A DNA stretch of 64,000 bases, from assembly GCA_039029535.1 (NCBI GenBank), contig JBCCFW010000021.1:1-64000 (forward strand). Reading direction: 5' to 3'. Position 1 is the first letter of the stretch. Each line of letters opens with the position of its first letter. The translations under genes were made by a program, and so were the position numbers. The stretch comes from JBCCFW01 sp039029535 (GTDB taxonomy: Bacteria; Acidobacteriota; JBCCFW01). Of this stretch, positions 7,705 to 16,670 are shown in pieces. The notes under the pieces are model-generated. The model was not told the origin of the DNA and made no database searches. It worked only from the letters and a program-made list of their open reading frames with translations.

Positions 7705-8760
7705 TCAGTTGGCGGCCCGCTGCGAGCCTGGAGGCATCCGACGGACGATCTTCGCGTCGTCGACGTCGACGGCACCGAAGATCATCTTCCCGGCGTTGGT
7801 CTGGATGACGCTGGTGACGACCACGTCGACCTGCTCGCCGAGGTGCGGTCGGCCGTCGTCGATGACGACCATCGTGCCGTCGTCGAGGTAGCCGACTCCC
7901 TGGTTGCGCTCCTTGCCTTCCTTGATGACCTGCACCTGCAGGGTCTCACCGGGAAGGACGACCGGCTTCAGCGCGTTGGCCAGGTCGTTGACGTTGAGGA
8001 CCTGCACCCCGCGGAGCTGCGCCACCTTATTGAGGTTGTAGTCGGTGGTCAGCACCGACGCGCCGAGCTCCTCCGCCAAGGCGATGAGCTTGCCGTCGAC
8101 GTCGGGGATCTCCGGGAAGTCCCGGTCGCTGATCTCGATGTTGACGAGGGGCGACTCCTGAAGACCCTCGAGGACGTCCAGGCCCTTGCGCCCGCGGTTG
8201 CGCTTCAGGGTGTCGGACGAGTCCGCCACCGAGTGCAGCTCGCGCAGGACGAAGTGCGGGACGATCAGCGGTCCGTCCACGAAGCCGGTCGCGATGACGT
8301 CGGCTGCTCGACCATCGATGATGACCGAGGTGTCGACCACCTTCGGGAAGATGGACTCGTCATCCCCCTCACGAGAGCGGTCGGTCGGAATCGACTGCAC
8401 GGCCAGCGGTCGCCACTGACCGACTCGCGCGCCGACGCTCACGCCCAAGGTCGCGAGGATCATCACGAGGATCAGCCCGATGGCCATGGGCGTCCATTGC
8501 GCGAGCAGCTCGCGTCCTGGCGTCAGGGCGACGAGCCAGGCGAGGAGGGCAGCCATCAGCAAGCCGGAGACCGTGCCGGCCACGCCGCCGATGAGACGCC
8601 CCGGCGTGACGCGAGACAGCAGGAAGAAGATGGTGCCCGCGACCACCATGCTCCCAGCAGCCCAGAGCAGGCGCTGTTCGGACTCGGCGCCGGCGACGGC
8701 TCCGAGGACTGCTGCCACTCCCGCGACGAGCACGAGGGGCAGGATGCGTAGGTCTTTCAT
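7705..8760 (-). CDS. PIN-TRAM membrane protein (YacL type)
   Basis: A 351-residue protein. Four hydrophobic segments fill residues about 5-110. A PIN nuclease-fold domain follows, beginning at VVDTSVIIDGR near residue 140, with acidic residues at DTS, FVLRELHSVAD and LTTDYNL. A TRAM domain occupies the last 65 residues (GETLQVQVIKEGKERNQGVG onward). This layout matches the YacL family of membrane-anchored PIN-TRAM proteins, which are thought to act on RNA; direct evidence for activity is limited. ATG 8760 starts directly before the first membrane segment; the longer frame to 8823 adds residues unlike the family. Confidence 0.88.
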   Translation of the reverse strand: MKDLRILPLVLVAGVAAVLGAVAGAESEQRLLWAAGSMVVAGTIFFLLSRVTPGRLIGGVAGTVSGLLMAALLAWLVALTPGRELLAQWTPMAIGLILVMILATLGVSVGARVGQWRPLAVQSIPTDRSREGDDESIFPKVVDTSVIIDGRAADVIATGFVDGPLIVPHFVLRELHSVADSSDTLKRNRGRKGLDVLEGLQESPLVNIEISDRDFPEIPDVDGKLIALAEELGASVLTTDYNLNKVAQLRGVQVLNVNDLANALKPVVLPGETLQVQVIKEGKERNQGVGYLDDGTMVVIDDGRPHLGEQVDVVVTSVIQTNAGKMIFGAVDVDDAKIVRRMPPGSQRAAN

Positions 8761-8988
8761 TCCACGTTCGTTGGAGTGCCTCTTCCCCAGCCACTCGCAA
8801 GCCCAGGCATGCGTGACAAGCATGCCACTCGCACGCCTTCATGCCAGCCCGAAATGCCCCCATGGGGCAGAGCGGCACGAATTAGGCTGAAGACTGGGCA
8901 AGACGGCCCGAAAAGCGTCTTTCGAGGCATTCTCTCACCTGCGGGATCCGCCGGCCAGCCGGGGGTTGGTCAGTGGAGCAGTCGGCAA

Positions 8989-9040
8989 CTTGGGACCCCT
9001 CTTGCACCCCCCACGGGTGGGACGTATAGAATGTCCCAAG
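8989..9040 (+). promoter_or_regulatory. Inverted repeat framing the DUF4388 promoter
   Basis: CTTGGGAC at 8989-8996 is repeated inverted as GTCCCAAG at 9033-9040. A second GGGAC at 9019-9023 pairs with the same right arm across the -10 box. The two arms enclose the whole promoter, an arrangement expected for a repressor or activator operator. No regulator gene is adjacent. Confidence 0.45.
9002..9030 (+). promoter_or_regulatory. Sigma-70-like promoter of DUF4388 gene
   Basis: TTGCAC at 9002-9007, a 17-base spacer, and TATAGA at 9025-9030 (or TAGAAT two bases later). This is the best promoter match in the window. It lies about 110 bases upstream of the start codon, leaving a sizeable leader. 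Confidence 0.55.
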
Positions 9041-9139
9041 CCTCATCAGAATATTGCCGACGGGGCGGTGTCAGCGAAGTCGGTGAGCATTCCGTGAGGC
9101 CATTCGCCCTCGGGCGAGAGATGCAGGGCTAGCAATTCG

Positions 9140-10540
9140 ATGAGCCTCAGTGGCAGCCTCGAAATCATGCCGTTTCCGGACCTGGTCCAATTCATTGGGC
9201 TGGGGCGGAAGACGGGTGCCATCCACGTGGACGGCTCCAACGGCAAGCGCATCGCCTACTTTGAGGACGGCTTTGCGCTCGGCTGTACCTCGGGCGATCC
9301 CTTGGAGGACTTCGCGCCGCATCTCCTGCAGCGCACCAGTCTCACCCGCCAGGACCTGGCCGAGATCACGCGTCTCCGGCAGTCGGGTGGTGAGCCGCTC
9401 CGCGACCTGCTCTGCCGCATCGGACAGATGACGCCGGCCGGTCTCGACTCCGTCCTACAAAGGAAGGCCGAAGACGCCCTGCACGAGCTCGTCTCCTGGA
9501 CCGAAGGCGCCTTCCAGTTCGTGCCCGGCGAGGTCCCGCGCGACTCCCTGCCCGTCACGGTCATGCTCGACTGGCAGGGAATGATCATGGAAGGCGCGCG
9601 ACAGGCCGACGACATGGGTCGCCTGCGCCGACGCCTCGGTGGCCCCGAAGCCCGCTTCCGCGTCGTCGACGACGCCAAGGCCAACGACGCCGCCGCCGAC
9701 CCCGGTGGCAAGAAGCTGCTCGAGATGGTCCGCGACGGTCTGACCCTTCGAGAGATCTGCCTCGGCTTCCACTCGAGCGACCTCGACATCCTCGGTCGGC
9801 TCGACGCCCTCATCGACCAAGGTGTCGTGGCAACCGGTCGCGAGACGCCGCAAGAGACGGCCTCTCCCACGACCGTCCCCAATTACGGCGCCAAGGCCGT
9901 CATCCAGCAGGCAGAAGGCCTGGTCAAGCAAGCGCTGCTCGCCGAAGCCCTCGAGCTGCTCCGCGACAGCTCCAAGCGCTTCTTCGACGACGCCAACATC
10001 GCCGGGATGCTCTGGGCTCTCGAGCGGGCGCTCCGCCACTCCTTCGAGTCGCTCCCCGATGGTCTCGACGCCGTCCCGCGTCTCCGCGGTCGACCCGAGA
10101 ACCTCATGACCGCCTCGCTGGGAGCCGAGCGGGCCTTCCTGCTGTCACGGATCTGCGGCACCTGGAGCCTGCGCTCGCTCCTGCGCGTGTGTCCTTTCGA
10201 CGAGCTGACGGTCTTCTCGCACCTGCACGGTCTCGCACGGGACGGTCTCATCGAGCTTCCCGGCCTCGATCCCACCCGCACGCGTCCGGCCGCCCAGGGC
10301 ACGGCTGACCCGGCCACGCAGTCCGCTCCGGCCACGCCGCCTCAAGCCGAGGCCGAGCCGGAAGCCGCGATGGAAGAGGGCCCGCTCTCGAGCCCGGGCG
10401 TGACCTCGCACAACAACCCGGGACCGTCGCTGTCGGCGATCGCGTTGGCCGCACGCAAGGCGAACCCGAACCCGTCCGGTCCCGCTCCCGAGCCCCTCCC
10501 CTTCGATCCGAATCGCAAGGCGGCTGGCTCCGGCAAGTAG
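9140..10540 (+). CDS. DUF4388 (PATAN-type) domain protein
   Basis: A 466-residue cytosolic protein. Residues 2-45 (SGSLEIMPFPDLVQFIGLGRKTGAI and the G-RIAYFEDG strand) are a clear DUF4388 start; the domain runs to about residue 135 and includes ALHELVSWTEGAFQF. The middle holds helical segments, one around residues 195-240 resembling a winged-helix-like repeat (LEMVRDGLTLREIC), another around 335-375. The last 90 residues are Pro/Ala-rich and probably disordered. DUF4388 proteins, common in Deltaproteobacteria-like and cyanobacterial lineages, are linked to two-component and gliding-related signalling, but partners vary. The start ATG has only a weak ribosome site. Confidence 0.8.
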   Translation: MSLSGSLEIMPFPDLVQFIGLGRKTGAIHVDGSNGKRIAYFEDGFALGCTSGDPLEDFAPHLLQRTSLTRQDLAEITRLRQSGGEPLRDLLCRIGQMTPAGLDSVLQRKAEDALHELVSWTEGAFQFVPGEVPRDSLPVTVMLDWQGMIMEGARQADDMGRLRRRLGGPEARFRVVDDAKANDAAADPGGKKLLEMVRDGLTLREICLGFHSSDLDILGRLDALIDQGVVATGRETPQETASPTTVPNYGAKAVIQQAEGLVKQALLAEALELLRDSSKRFFDDANIAGMLWALERALRHSFESLPDGLDAVPRLRGRPENLMTASLGAERAFLLSRICGTWSLRSLLRVCPFDELTVFSHLHGLARDGLIELPGLDPTRTRPAAQGTADPATQSAPATPPQAEAEPEAAMEEGPLSSPGVTSHNNPGPSLSAIALAARKANPNPSGPAPEPLPFDPNRKAAGSGK

Positions 10541-10724
10541 CTCCTCGGCCGACGTCCCGACGACGACGGCACGACGCTTGCTCCTCTCCCTCTCGGCCCC
10601 GGTCTCGTCCGGCCTGTCGCCCGTGAGAGCCCTCTCGCACGGTCGGTCGGCCTGACGACGTGGAAGTCCTCCCAGCTCGCTGGGAATCCCTCCGATCGGA
10701 GCTCGTCGTTCTCGGGAGCGCGTC
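10541..10724 (+). promoter_or_regulatory. Leader with three short inverted repeats
   Basis: Between the DUF4388 gene and the giant gene are an imperfect hairpin CCGTG...CACGG (10621-10642), a seven-base-pair inverted repeat TCCCAGC/GCTGGGA (10670-10685) and an exact ten-base palindrome TCCGATCGGA (10691-10700). The first may end the upstream transcript; the other two sit 25-55 bases before the GTG start and could be operator or leader structures. No promoter box was recognised. Confidence 0.35.
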
Positions 10725-13700
10725 GTGGTCCGAACCCAACTCGTCAGCACCTGCCTGGCCCTCCTCGCCCTGGCGGCCCCCGCTCAGGCCATCGAGCTGA
10801 GCTTCCGGCCGGCGGCCGTGACCCTCGAGGCCGAGCGCGGCAAGAGCGTCGAGGTCCTGGTGCGTTGCCCGGCCGGGCGCCCTCCGGCTCTTCGCACGAC
10901 CTGGGGCAACCTGTCGTCGCTGCGGCGGATGGGCACTGGGCGCTACAAGGCTCAACTCGACCTTCCGCCGAGCTCCGTGCCACGCACCGTCGTCGTGGCC
11001 GCCTCCGGCGGTGGCCCCGATGCCGATGGCCTCGCCTGGGCGACGCTGCCGGTGTCGGCCCGCACCCAGCTGCGTGCGCGCACCGAGCCCAAGGCGGAGA
11101 TCTCCGTGCTGTCCGGCGAGAAGGTCCTCGGCACGACCGTCGCTCGTCGCACCGGTCGCTTCGAGCTGGAGCTCGAGCTGCCACCCCGCGTCGAGCCACT
11201 CACCTTGACCCTGCGTGATCGAGCCGGCAACGAGAGCCAGAAGGAGCTGCCGATCACGGCACCTCCGGTGCCGACGCCACTGGTGTTTCTCGAGCAGGAC
11301 CGACTCGATCTCGACGGCCGACGCGCGCTCCGGACCTGGGTGCTGCTCACCGACGCCGAGGGGCGACCGATCCGACGAGCCGAGCTCACCGCCCGCGCGA
11401 GCTTGGGAGGCCTGACGCCGTTCCGCTCACGTGGCGACGGCTGGTTCGAAGCGCAGTGGTCGGTGGTCGGCGGACTGGTCGGACCGGAGCCCCGCTCAGC
11501 CGAGCTCCGTGTCGGACGACTCAGCCATGCGCCGGGCCGCGCCATCGCGTGCGTCCACCGCTCGCCTCCACATCGCCTCGACCTGAGCGCACCGGTCTCG
11601 CGGCTCGGCGTCGGGGAGAGCACGCAGCTCCGCGTCACCCTGCGTGACGAGAACGACCGACCGGTCGCCGGCCCGACGCCCCGGCTTCAGGTCGATCGCG
11701 GCACGCTCGGTGATCTCGAAGCCCTGGGTGAGGGTCGTCACCAGGCCGCACTCACCGCCCCGGTCACGATCGGCGAGGGACCGCTCAAGGCCCATGCGGT
11801 CGTCGAGATCGAAGGCTCTCGGCTCGCGCCCCATCATCTCGAGCTCACGCTCGGTCAGCGTCGAGACCGGCCACGGCTGCAGCTTCGTGTCACCGACCTC
11901 GCTGGCAGCGGCGTCGCGGGTCAGCCCATCCAGCTCGACGCCGGCCCCGGAGGCGGCCTGCCCGCCGGTCTCGTGACCGACGACGACGGACGCGCCGAGC
12001 TCTCGCTCCCCGCCAGCACCAACGGACCGACCTGGCTCGACCTGTTCGTCATGGATGCACCGGGTCTTCGAGCCAGCCTGCGCTGGACCGAGGCCAATCC
12101 GCTGACGACCCGCAACGGCATCCGGCCCGAGGCCGGCCGACCGACCCCGGCCGTCGAGCTCCGAGCGGACCTGCAGATCGCGCTGATGTCGGGCCGGCCC
12201 ACGCAGCTCGTCGCCCGGGCCATCCCCGACGTCCTCCCCGCCGACGGGGCCAGCACCTCGCGGCTCGAGATCGAGCTGCTCGATCGTCATGGTAACGGTG
12301 TCGAAGGTGGTCGCTACGAGCTCGTCCCCACCCGCGGAATCGTCGACGTCGTCGCTTCGCTGGGTGAGGGCCAGTACAGCACCACCTACACCGCCCCGGA
12401 CGGCTCGCTCCCCTCACCCGACGTCATCCTCATCACCGAGCTGGGCAGCAGCCTGACGACCGAGGCAGAGATCGCATTGACGCTCGGACCGCCCCGTCAG
12501 CTCTCCGTGTCGGTCGAGCCCGGTCAGCTCGTCGCCGACGCCAGCTCGGAGGCGAGCGTCGCGGTGCGCGTGAGCGACGCGTCCGGCGTGCCCATCCCCG
12601 GTCACCCGCTTGCGCTGACTCGAGAAGGCCCAGCCGTGCACCTTGCCGAGACCACCGGGACGACCGGCGACGAGGGCTGGTGGACCACGACCTTGCGCTC
12701 GGGGCGCGAGGAGGGCACGGCGACTCTCATCGCGAGCTGCACCGAGTCGGCCCTGAACGCACGGGCCGGCGTCACGCTGGTTCCGCTCCATCCCGTCTCC
12801 CTCGAGCTGGAGGTCCAGCCGGGTCACCTCCTCGCCAACGGACGGGAAGTCGCGACTCTCACCGCCCGTCTCGAAGACCCATGGGGTCGCCCCGCCACCG
12901 ACATCCCCGTGCGCTTCACCGCCGAGCCGAGCGACCTCGTCGTGCTCGCGGCGACCGAGGTCCGCAGCGATGACGACGGACGGGCCGTCGTGCAGCTCAC
13001 CGGCCACCAACCCGGTCTCGTGACGCTCCGCGCCGCGACCGTCGAGGGAGGGCTCAGCGACGAGACCTCGCTCACCCTCGATGCCTGGCTCGGAGGCGTC
13101 GACCTCTTGGTCGATAGTCCCACCTGCGCAACTGCGGTGAGCCTGCGCGCGGTGGCGGACCGCATCGATCGCTTCGAGTGGGACTTCGACGGCGACGGCA
13201 CCACCGACGCGCTCGGCGTGCGAGTCATCGCCCCGCTGCCGGCCGGTGAGCACGACGTCACGCTGCGAGCCTACTCCGACGACTACCCCGACGCGGTGGA
13301 GCGACGCGACCGACGAGTGCGAGTCCACGAGCCTCCCGACGCCGACGTGAGCAGCCGACCTTCGGTGCTCTTCGAAGGCGACTGCGTGGAGCTGGACTCG
13401 CGTGGCTCGATCGCTGGAACCGCCGGCCCCTTCGAGATCGAGTGGGACTTCGACGGCAACGGTCAGTTCGACGACGACGACGCGGTGATCACCACGACCT
13501 GCCCACCGCTGGGCACGACTCGCGTGGGACTGCGTCTCACCGACCTCGAGGGCTGCACGGACGAGACCCACCTGAACGTCCTGGTCCAGGAGCACCCGGT
13601 CGACCTGCGCCTGACGACCGTGGGTGCACCGACCCGGAGCCTCAAGGCCGGAGAGCTGACCACCTGGACGGTCGCCGTCGACAACGACTCGCTGGGCACG

Positions 13701-16565
13701 GCCCGCGACGTCGTGATCGACCTGCGCCACCACGTGGGTCTCGAGCTCATCGACGCGAAGCCCACCCTCTCGTCCCGCGCCGCGCAGGGGGCCCGCTTCC
13801 GCCTCGGCGAGCTCACTCCGGGCGAGGGCAGGACGCTGGAGATGAAGTTCCGCGTCGGCACGGCGCTGACTGCGGTGCGGCAGCTCGCCGAGGTCGAGCT
13901 TCGCGCCTCCCACGATCGACCCGACCTGAACCCGAGCGACGACGAGCTGCGGGAGGTCATGGAGATCCTCGGCGAGCCGGCCCTGGCCTTGCGCCTCGGC
14001 GCGGTCTCCGACGCGGCTGCGGGTGAGAGCGTGAGCTACACCCTCGAGGTCGAGAACCTGGGCAGCGCACCCGCGGTCGACCTCCGTCTCCGTCACCTCC
14101 TCGATGGAGCGATCGTCTCCTCGGCATCACCGCTGCCCAGCGGCGGGAGCCCGATCTCGGGAGGCCTGGAGCTCGTGCTGCCCGACCTCGCCGCCGGTGC
14201 CGTCAGCCGAGTCGATCACGTCGTCACCATCGGCGATCCCCAGGACCTCGTCGATCCCCTGCTCACGAGTCGGCTCGAGGCTCAGGCGGTCGCGACGTCA
14301 CCACCAACACCCGCGTCGCACGTGCTGCAAGTCCTCGCTCGCCCCGAGCTGAGCCTCGATCTCGTGCTCGACCCGGACGTGGCCGCGGCTGGTGGGACGG
14401 TGACGGCCACCGCACGGCTGACCAACATCGGCCACGCTCCGTCCTCAGCCGGGACCGTCCGCTTCACCTGGCCCACCGAGATGACGGCGCTGACGCCCGA
14501 AGACCTGTCGCACGGCTCGCTGCGCGTCGGTGAGACGGTCGAGCTCGTCGCGTCCGCACGACTCGCCGCGACCCTGCCGACACCTCACCAGGAGCTGATG
14601 GTGACCGCGACCCAGCTCGAACAGGTCGTCGTCGACCAGGCCTCGCTCGAAGCGACGGCCGAGGCGGTGCTCGACATTCAGCTCGTCGCTGCGCCGGCAA
14701 CGCTGACCGCCGGCGAGAGTGACGAGGTGGTCTTCCGGGTCGCCAACGACGGGACGACTCCGGCGACCACGCTGCGCCTGGAGCTGCTCGCGCTCGCGAA
14801 CGGTCATTGGCTGAGCTCCTCGGGCCCGGCGCAGCTGATCACTGCCGGGCTCGCTCCGGGTGGGAGCGTCGAGCTGGCCTTCCCCATCACCGTCGACACG
14901 GAGCTGACGGACTGCAGCCCGCTGCTCCAGCTCGAAGGCCGGCTCCAAGCCGTGCTCGGAGGAGGCGCGCCGCTGACCCGTCCCGTCGACATCGGGTTGC
15001 AGGCCTCGCCGGACCTCGGCGTGACGCTGACGCTCGACCAGACCACGGCCGGCGCCGACTCGGCCGTCGTCGCCCGCGTCCGTGTCGAAAACCGGGGCGG
15101 CGGACGCATCGAGAGCCCCACGGTCACGCTGAGCCACCCCAGCTTGCTGACGGTCATCACCGCACCACCCGAGATCGGCTCTCCGACTCCCGGGGCTGGG
15201 GTGGTCAGCGGCATCCTCACGGCCGGCCTGGGGCCCGGCGAGTCTCGCGAGCTGGTCTTCGAGCTCGTCACGGTCTCGACCTTGCCGGCGGGCTCCACCA
15301 CGGCCCAACTCACCGCCAGGATCACCGGCGCCGCCTGCGGCGTGATGTTCGATCCGACCGACACGGCGACCTTGCAGGTCACCGACGACACCGACCTCCA
15401 GCTCGCGCTCAGCCTCATCGGCGACGAGCTCGTCGCCGGCTCGACCCTGCGCGCCCGGCTCTTCGTCACCAATGACGGTCCCGTGCAGGTGAGCGATGCA
15501 ACCCTCGCGCTGGAATGGCCCGACGGTCTCGTGACCCTGACCGACCCCGGCGCGGGTGCCGTGTCGGGAGCCCGGTGGGAGCTGACGGGCGTTGCGGTCG
15601 CTGCCCACGGGGGGACCGCGCTCGTCGAGGTCGGGTTGAAGATCGCCGACGTGCTGCCGTCGACGTCGAACACCCTGCCCTTCGTCGCCAACGTCGCCAG
15701 CAGCTCGGTGTCCGATTCTCAGCCCGCGAACGACGAGGTCCGGCTGGAGCGTGACGCCGTAGCCTGGGCCGAGCTCTGCCTCCAGCTCACCACGACGGCC
15801 ACGCCCGATCCGGCCGTTCCGGACGGCGCGCTCGACTACGAGCTCACGGTCACCAACCTCGGAAGCACCGCCGCCCACGACGTCGCGGTGGCCTTCCGGG
15901 GAGACGAGGTCTTCCTCCAGCCGATCGGCGGCACCCCGCTGGCCCTCGATTGGCTCGTGCCGACGCTGGCGGTGGGAGCGACCGAGGCCTTCTCGATCCC
16001 CACCGCTCGCGTGGTCTCCTCCCTGCCGTCGTCGTCCGTCACCGTGGTCAGCTCGGCCGAGGCCAGCGCGAGCGAGACCGGCAGCAAGCCGCTGTGCTCG
16101 GGCCGGGTCGAGTCGCGGGTCGACGTCGCGGGGGTCCCGGAGCTCCGACTCGACCTCGTGCTCACGCCCGAGGACGATCCGCTGACGCCCGGGAAGGCCC
16201 TGCTGGTCGCCGCGACCGTCCGCAACGTCGGGAGCGCGCCGGCCGAGCTCGGCGGGCTCGACCTGGGGGAGCTGGTGTTCGCCTTCCCGCCCGAGGTCGA
16301 CCTGGCATCGGAGATCCGCGTGCCGCTGCCGACCGGACTGGATCCGCAGGAGGAGGTCCATCGGCTCCAGCGCGCCGTCGTCGACCCCGGTCTCGCGGTG
16401 CTCCCGACCTCTCTCAGCTTCTCGGTCGAGGCACGGATGAACGGCGGCCTGCTCATCACGCCGACCCTGCGGACCGAGGCGATCGCGGTCGTCGCCCCCT
16501 TCGCGCCGAGCTCGCCGCCCATCGTGTTCACGTCCTGGGGGCCGCGCGGAACGGCTGGGCGTTGA
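10725..16565 (+). CDS. Giant secreted Ig-like/PKD/DUF11-CARDB repeat protein
   Basis: A 1946-residue secreted protein. Residues 1-23 are a signal peptide (LVSTCLALLALAAPAQA). Order of parts: about 24-500 Ig/adhesin-like beta modules; about 500-790 three invasin-type modules with the phrase L-ADG or LVAD/LLANG at each start; about 800-950 two PKD-like modules (FEWDFDGDG and IEWDFDGNG, the D-x-D-x-D turns likely binding calcium); about 960-1930 eight DUF11/CARDB-like repeats of roughly 110-130 residues, each opening with L-L-L then V-N-G. It has no sorting signal, PEP-CTERM or transmembrane end, so it is probably released or held by another partner. GTG start with GGGAG eight bases upstream. 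Adhesin or matrix role is inferred from modules only. Confidence 0.8.
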   Translation: MVRTQLVSTCLALLALAAPAQAIELSFRPAAVTLEAERGKSVEVLVRCPAGRPPALRTTWGNLSSLRRMGTGRYKAQLDLPPSSVPRTVVVAASGGGPDADGLAWATLPVSARTQLRARTEPKAEISVLSGEKVLGTTVARRTGRFELELELPPRVEPLTLTLRDRAGNESQKELPITAPPVPTPLVFLEQDRLDLDGRRALRTWVLLTDAEGRPIRRAELTARASLGGLTPFRSRGDGWFEAQWSVVGGLVGPEPRSAELRVGRLSHAPGRAIACVHRSPPHRLDLSAPVSRLGVGESTQLRVTLRDENDRPVAGPTPRLQVDRGTLGDLEALGEGRHQAALTAPVTIGEGPLKAHAVVEIEGSRLAPHHLELTLGQRRDRPRLQLRVTDLAGSGVAGQPIQLDAGPGGGLPAGLVTDDDGRAELSLPASTNGPTWLDLFVMDAPGLRASLRWTEANPLTTRNGIRPEAGRPTPAVELRADLQIALMSGRPTQLVARAIPDVLPADGASTSRLEIELLDRHGNGVEGGRYELVPTRGIVDVVASLGEGQYSTTYTAPDGSLPSPDVILITELGSSLTTEAEIALTLGPPRQLSVSVEPGQLVADASSEASVAVRVSDASGVPIPGHPLALTREGPAVHLAETTGTTGDEGWWTTTLRSGREEGTATLIASCTESALNARAGVTLVPLHPVSLELEVQPGHLLANGREVATLTARLEDPWGRPATDIPVRFTAEPSDLVVLAATEVRSDDDGRAVVQLTGHQPGLVTLRAATVEGGLSDETSLTLDAWLGGVDLLVDSPTCATAVSLRAVADRIDRFEWDFDGDGTTDALGVRVIAPLPAGEHDVTLRAYSDDYPDAVERRDRRVRVHEPPDADVSSRPSVLFEGDCVELDSRGSIAGTAGPFEIEWDFDGNGQFDDDDAVITTTCPPLGTTRVGLRLTDLEGCTDETHLNVLVQEHPVDLRLTTVGAPTRSLKAGELTTWTVAVDNDSLGTARDVVIDLRHHVGLELIDAKPTLSSRAAQGARFRLGELTPGEGRTLEMKFRVGTALTAVRQLAEVELRASHDRPDLNPSDDELREVMEILGEPALALRLGAVSDAAAGESVSYTLEVENLGSAPAVDLRLRHLLDGAIVSSASPLPSGGSPISGGLELVLPDLAAGAVSRVDHVVTIGDPQDLVDPLLTSRLEAQAVATSPPTPASHVLQVLARPELSLDLVLDPDVAAAGGTVTATARLTNIGHAPSSAGTVRFTWPTEMTALTPEDLSHGSLRVGETVELVASARLAATLPTPHQELMVTATQLEQVVVDQASLEATAEAVLDIQLVAAPATLTAGESDEVVFRVANDGTTPATTLRLELLALANGHWLSSSGPAQLITAGLAPGGSVELAFPITVDTELTDCSPLLQLEGRLQAVLGGGAPLTRPVDIGLQASPDLGVTLTLDQTTAGADSAVVARVRVENRGGGRIESPTVTLSHPSLLTVITAPPEIGSPTPGAGVVSGILTAGLGPGESRELVFELVTVSTLPAGSTTAQLTARITGAACGVMFDPTDTATLQVTDDTDLQLALSLIGDELVAGSTLRARLFVTNDGPVQVSDATLALEWPDGLVTLTDPGAGAVSGARWELTGVAVAAHGGTALVEVGLKIADVLPSTSNTLPFVANVASSSVSDSQPANDEVRLERDAVAWAELCLQLTTTATPDPAVPDGALDYELTVTNLGSTAAHDVAVAFRGDEVFLQPIGGTPLALDWLVPTLAVGATEAFSIPTARVVSSLPSSSVTVVSSAEASASETGSKPLCSGRVESRVDVAGVPELRLDLVLTPEDDPLTPGKALLVAATVRNVGSAPAELGGLDLGELVFAFPPEVDLASEIRVPLPTGLDPQEEVHRLQRAVVDPGLAVLPTSLSFSVEARMNGGLLITPTLRTEAIAVVAPFAPSSPPIVFTSWGPRGTAGR

Positions 16566-16569
16566 ATCC

Positions 16570-16586
16570 GGCCGGTCGGTCCGGCC
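16570..16586 (+). terminator. GC-rich hairpin after the giant gene
   Basis: GGCCGG, TCGGT, CCGGCC: a perfect six-base-pair stem beginning five bases after the stop at 16565. It has the same stem as the hairpin at 5896-5912 and again no T-run. It separates the giant gene from htpG. Confidence 0.35.
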
Positions 16587-16670
16587 ATGATCGGTCCTTC
16601 ACGCGGCGGGTCTCGACATCATGAACGACCCGCCGGGGATCGCCACGGAGGCGACCCACCGGGAGGATCG

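Larger units (their letters stand above)
8761..9139. other. Divergent intergenic region with regulated-looking promoter
   Basis: This 379-base region separates the minus-strand PIN-TRAM gene from the plus-strand DUF4388 gene. It holds a good plus-strand promoter (9002-9030) inside an eight-base inverted repeat (8989-8996 and 9033-9040). No open frame in it looks like a gene. I found no convincing minus-strand promoter for the PIN-TRAM gene. Confidence 0.6.

Noticed and set aside
7192..8751. 519-residue plus-strand frame
   Set aside because: It lies antisense to the clear PIN-TRAM and TolB/FlgO-like genes; its Arg/Asp-rich composition is that of a shadow frame in GC-rich DNA.
12414..14096. 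560-residue minus-strand frame inside the giant gene
   Set aside because: Antisense to a continuous module-rich protein with signal peptide; no protein features of its own.
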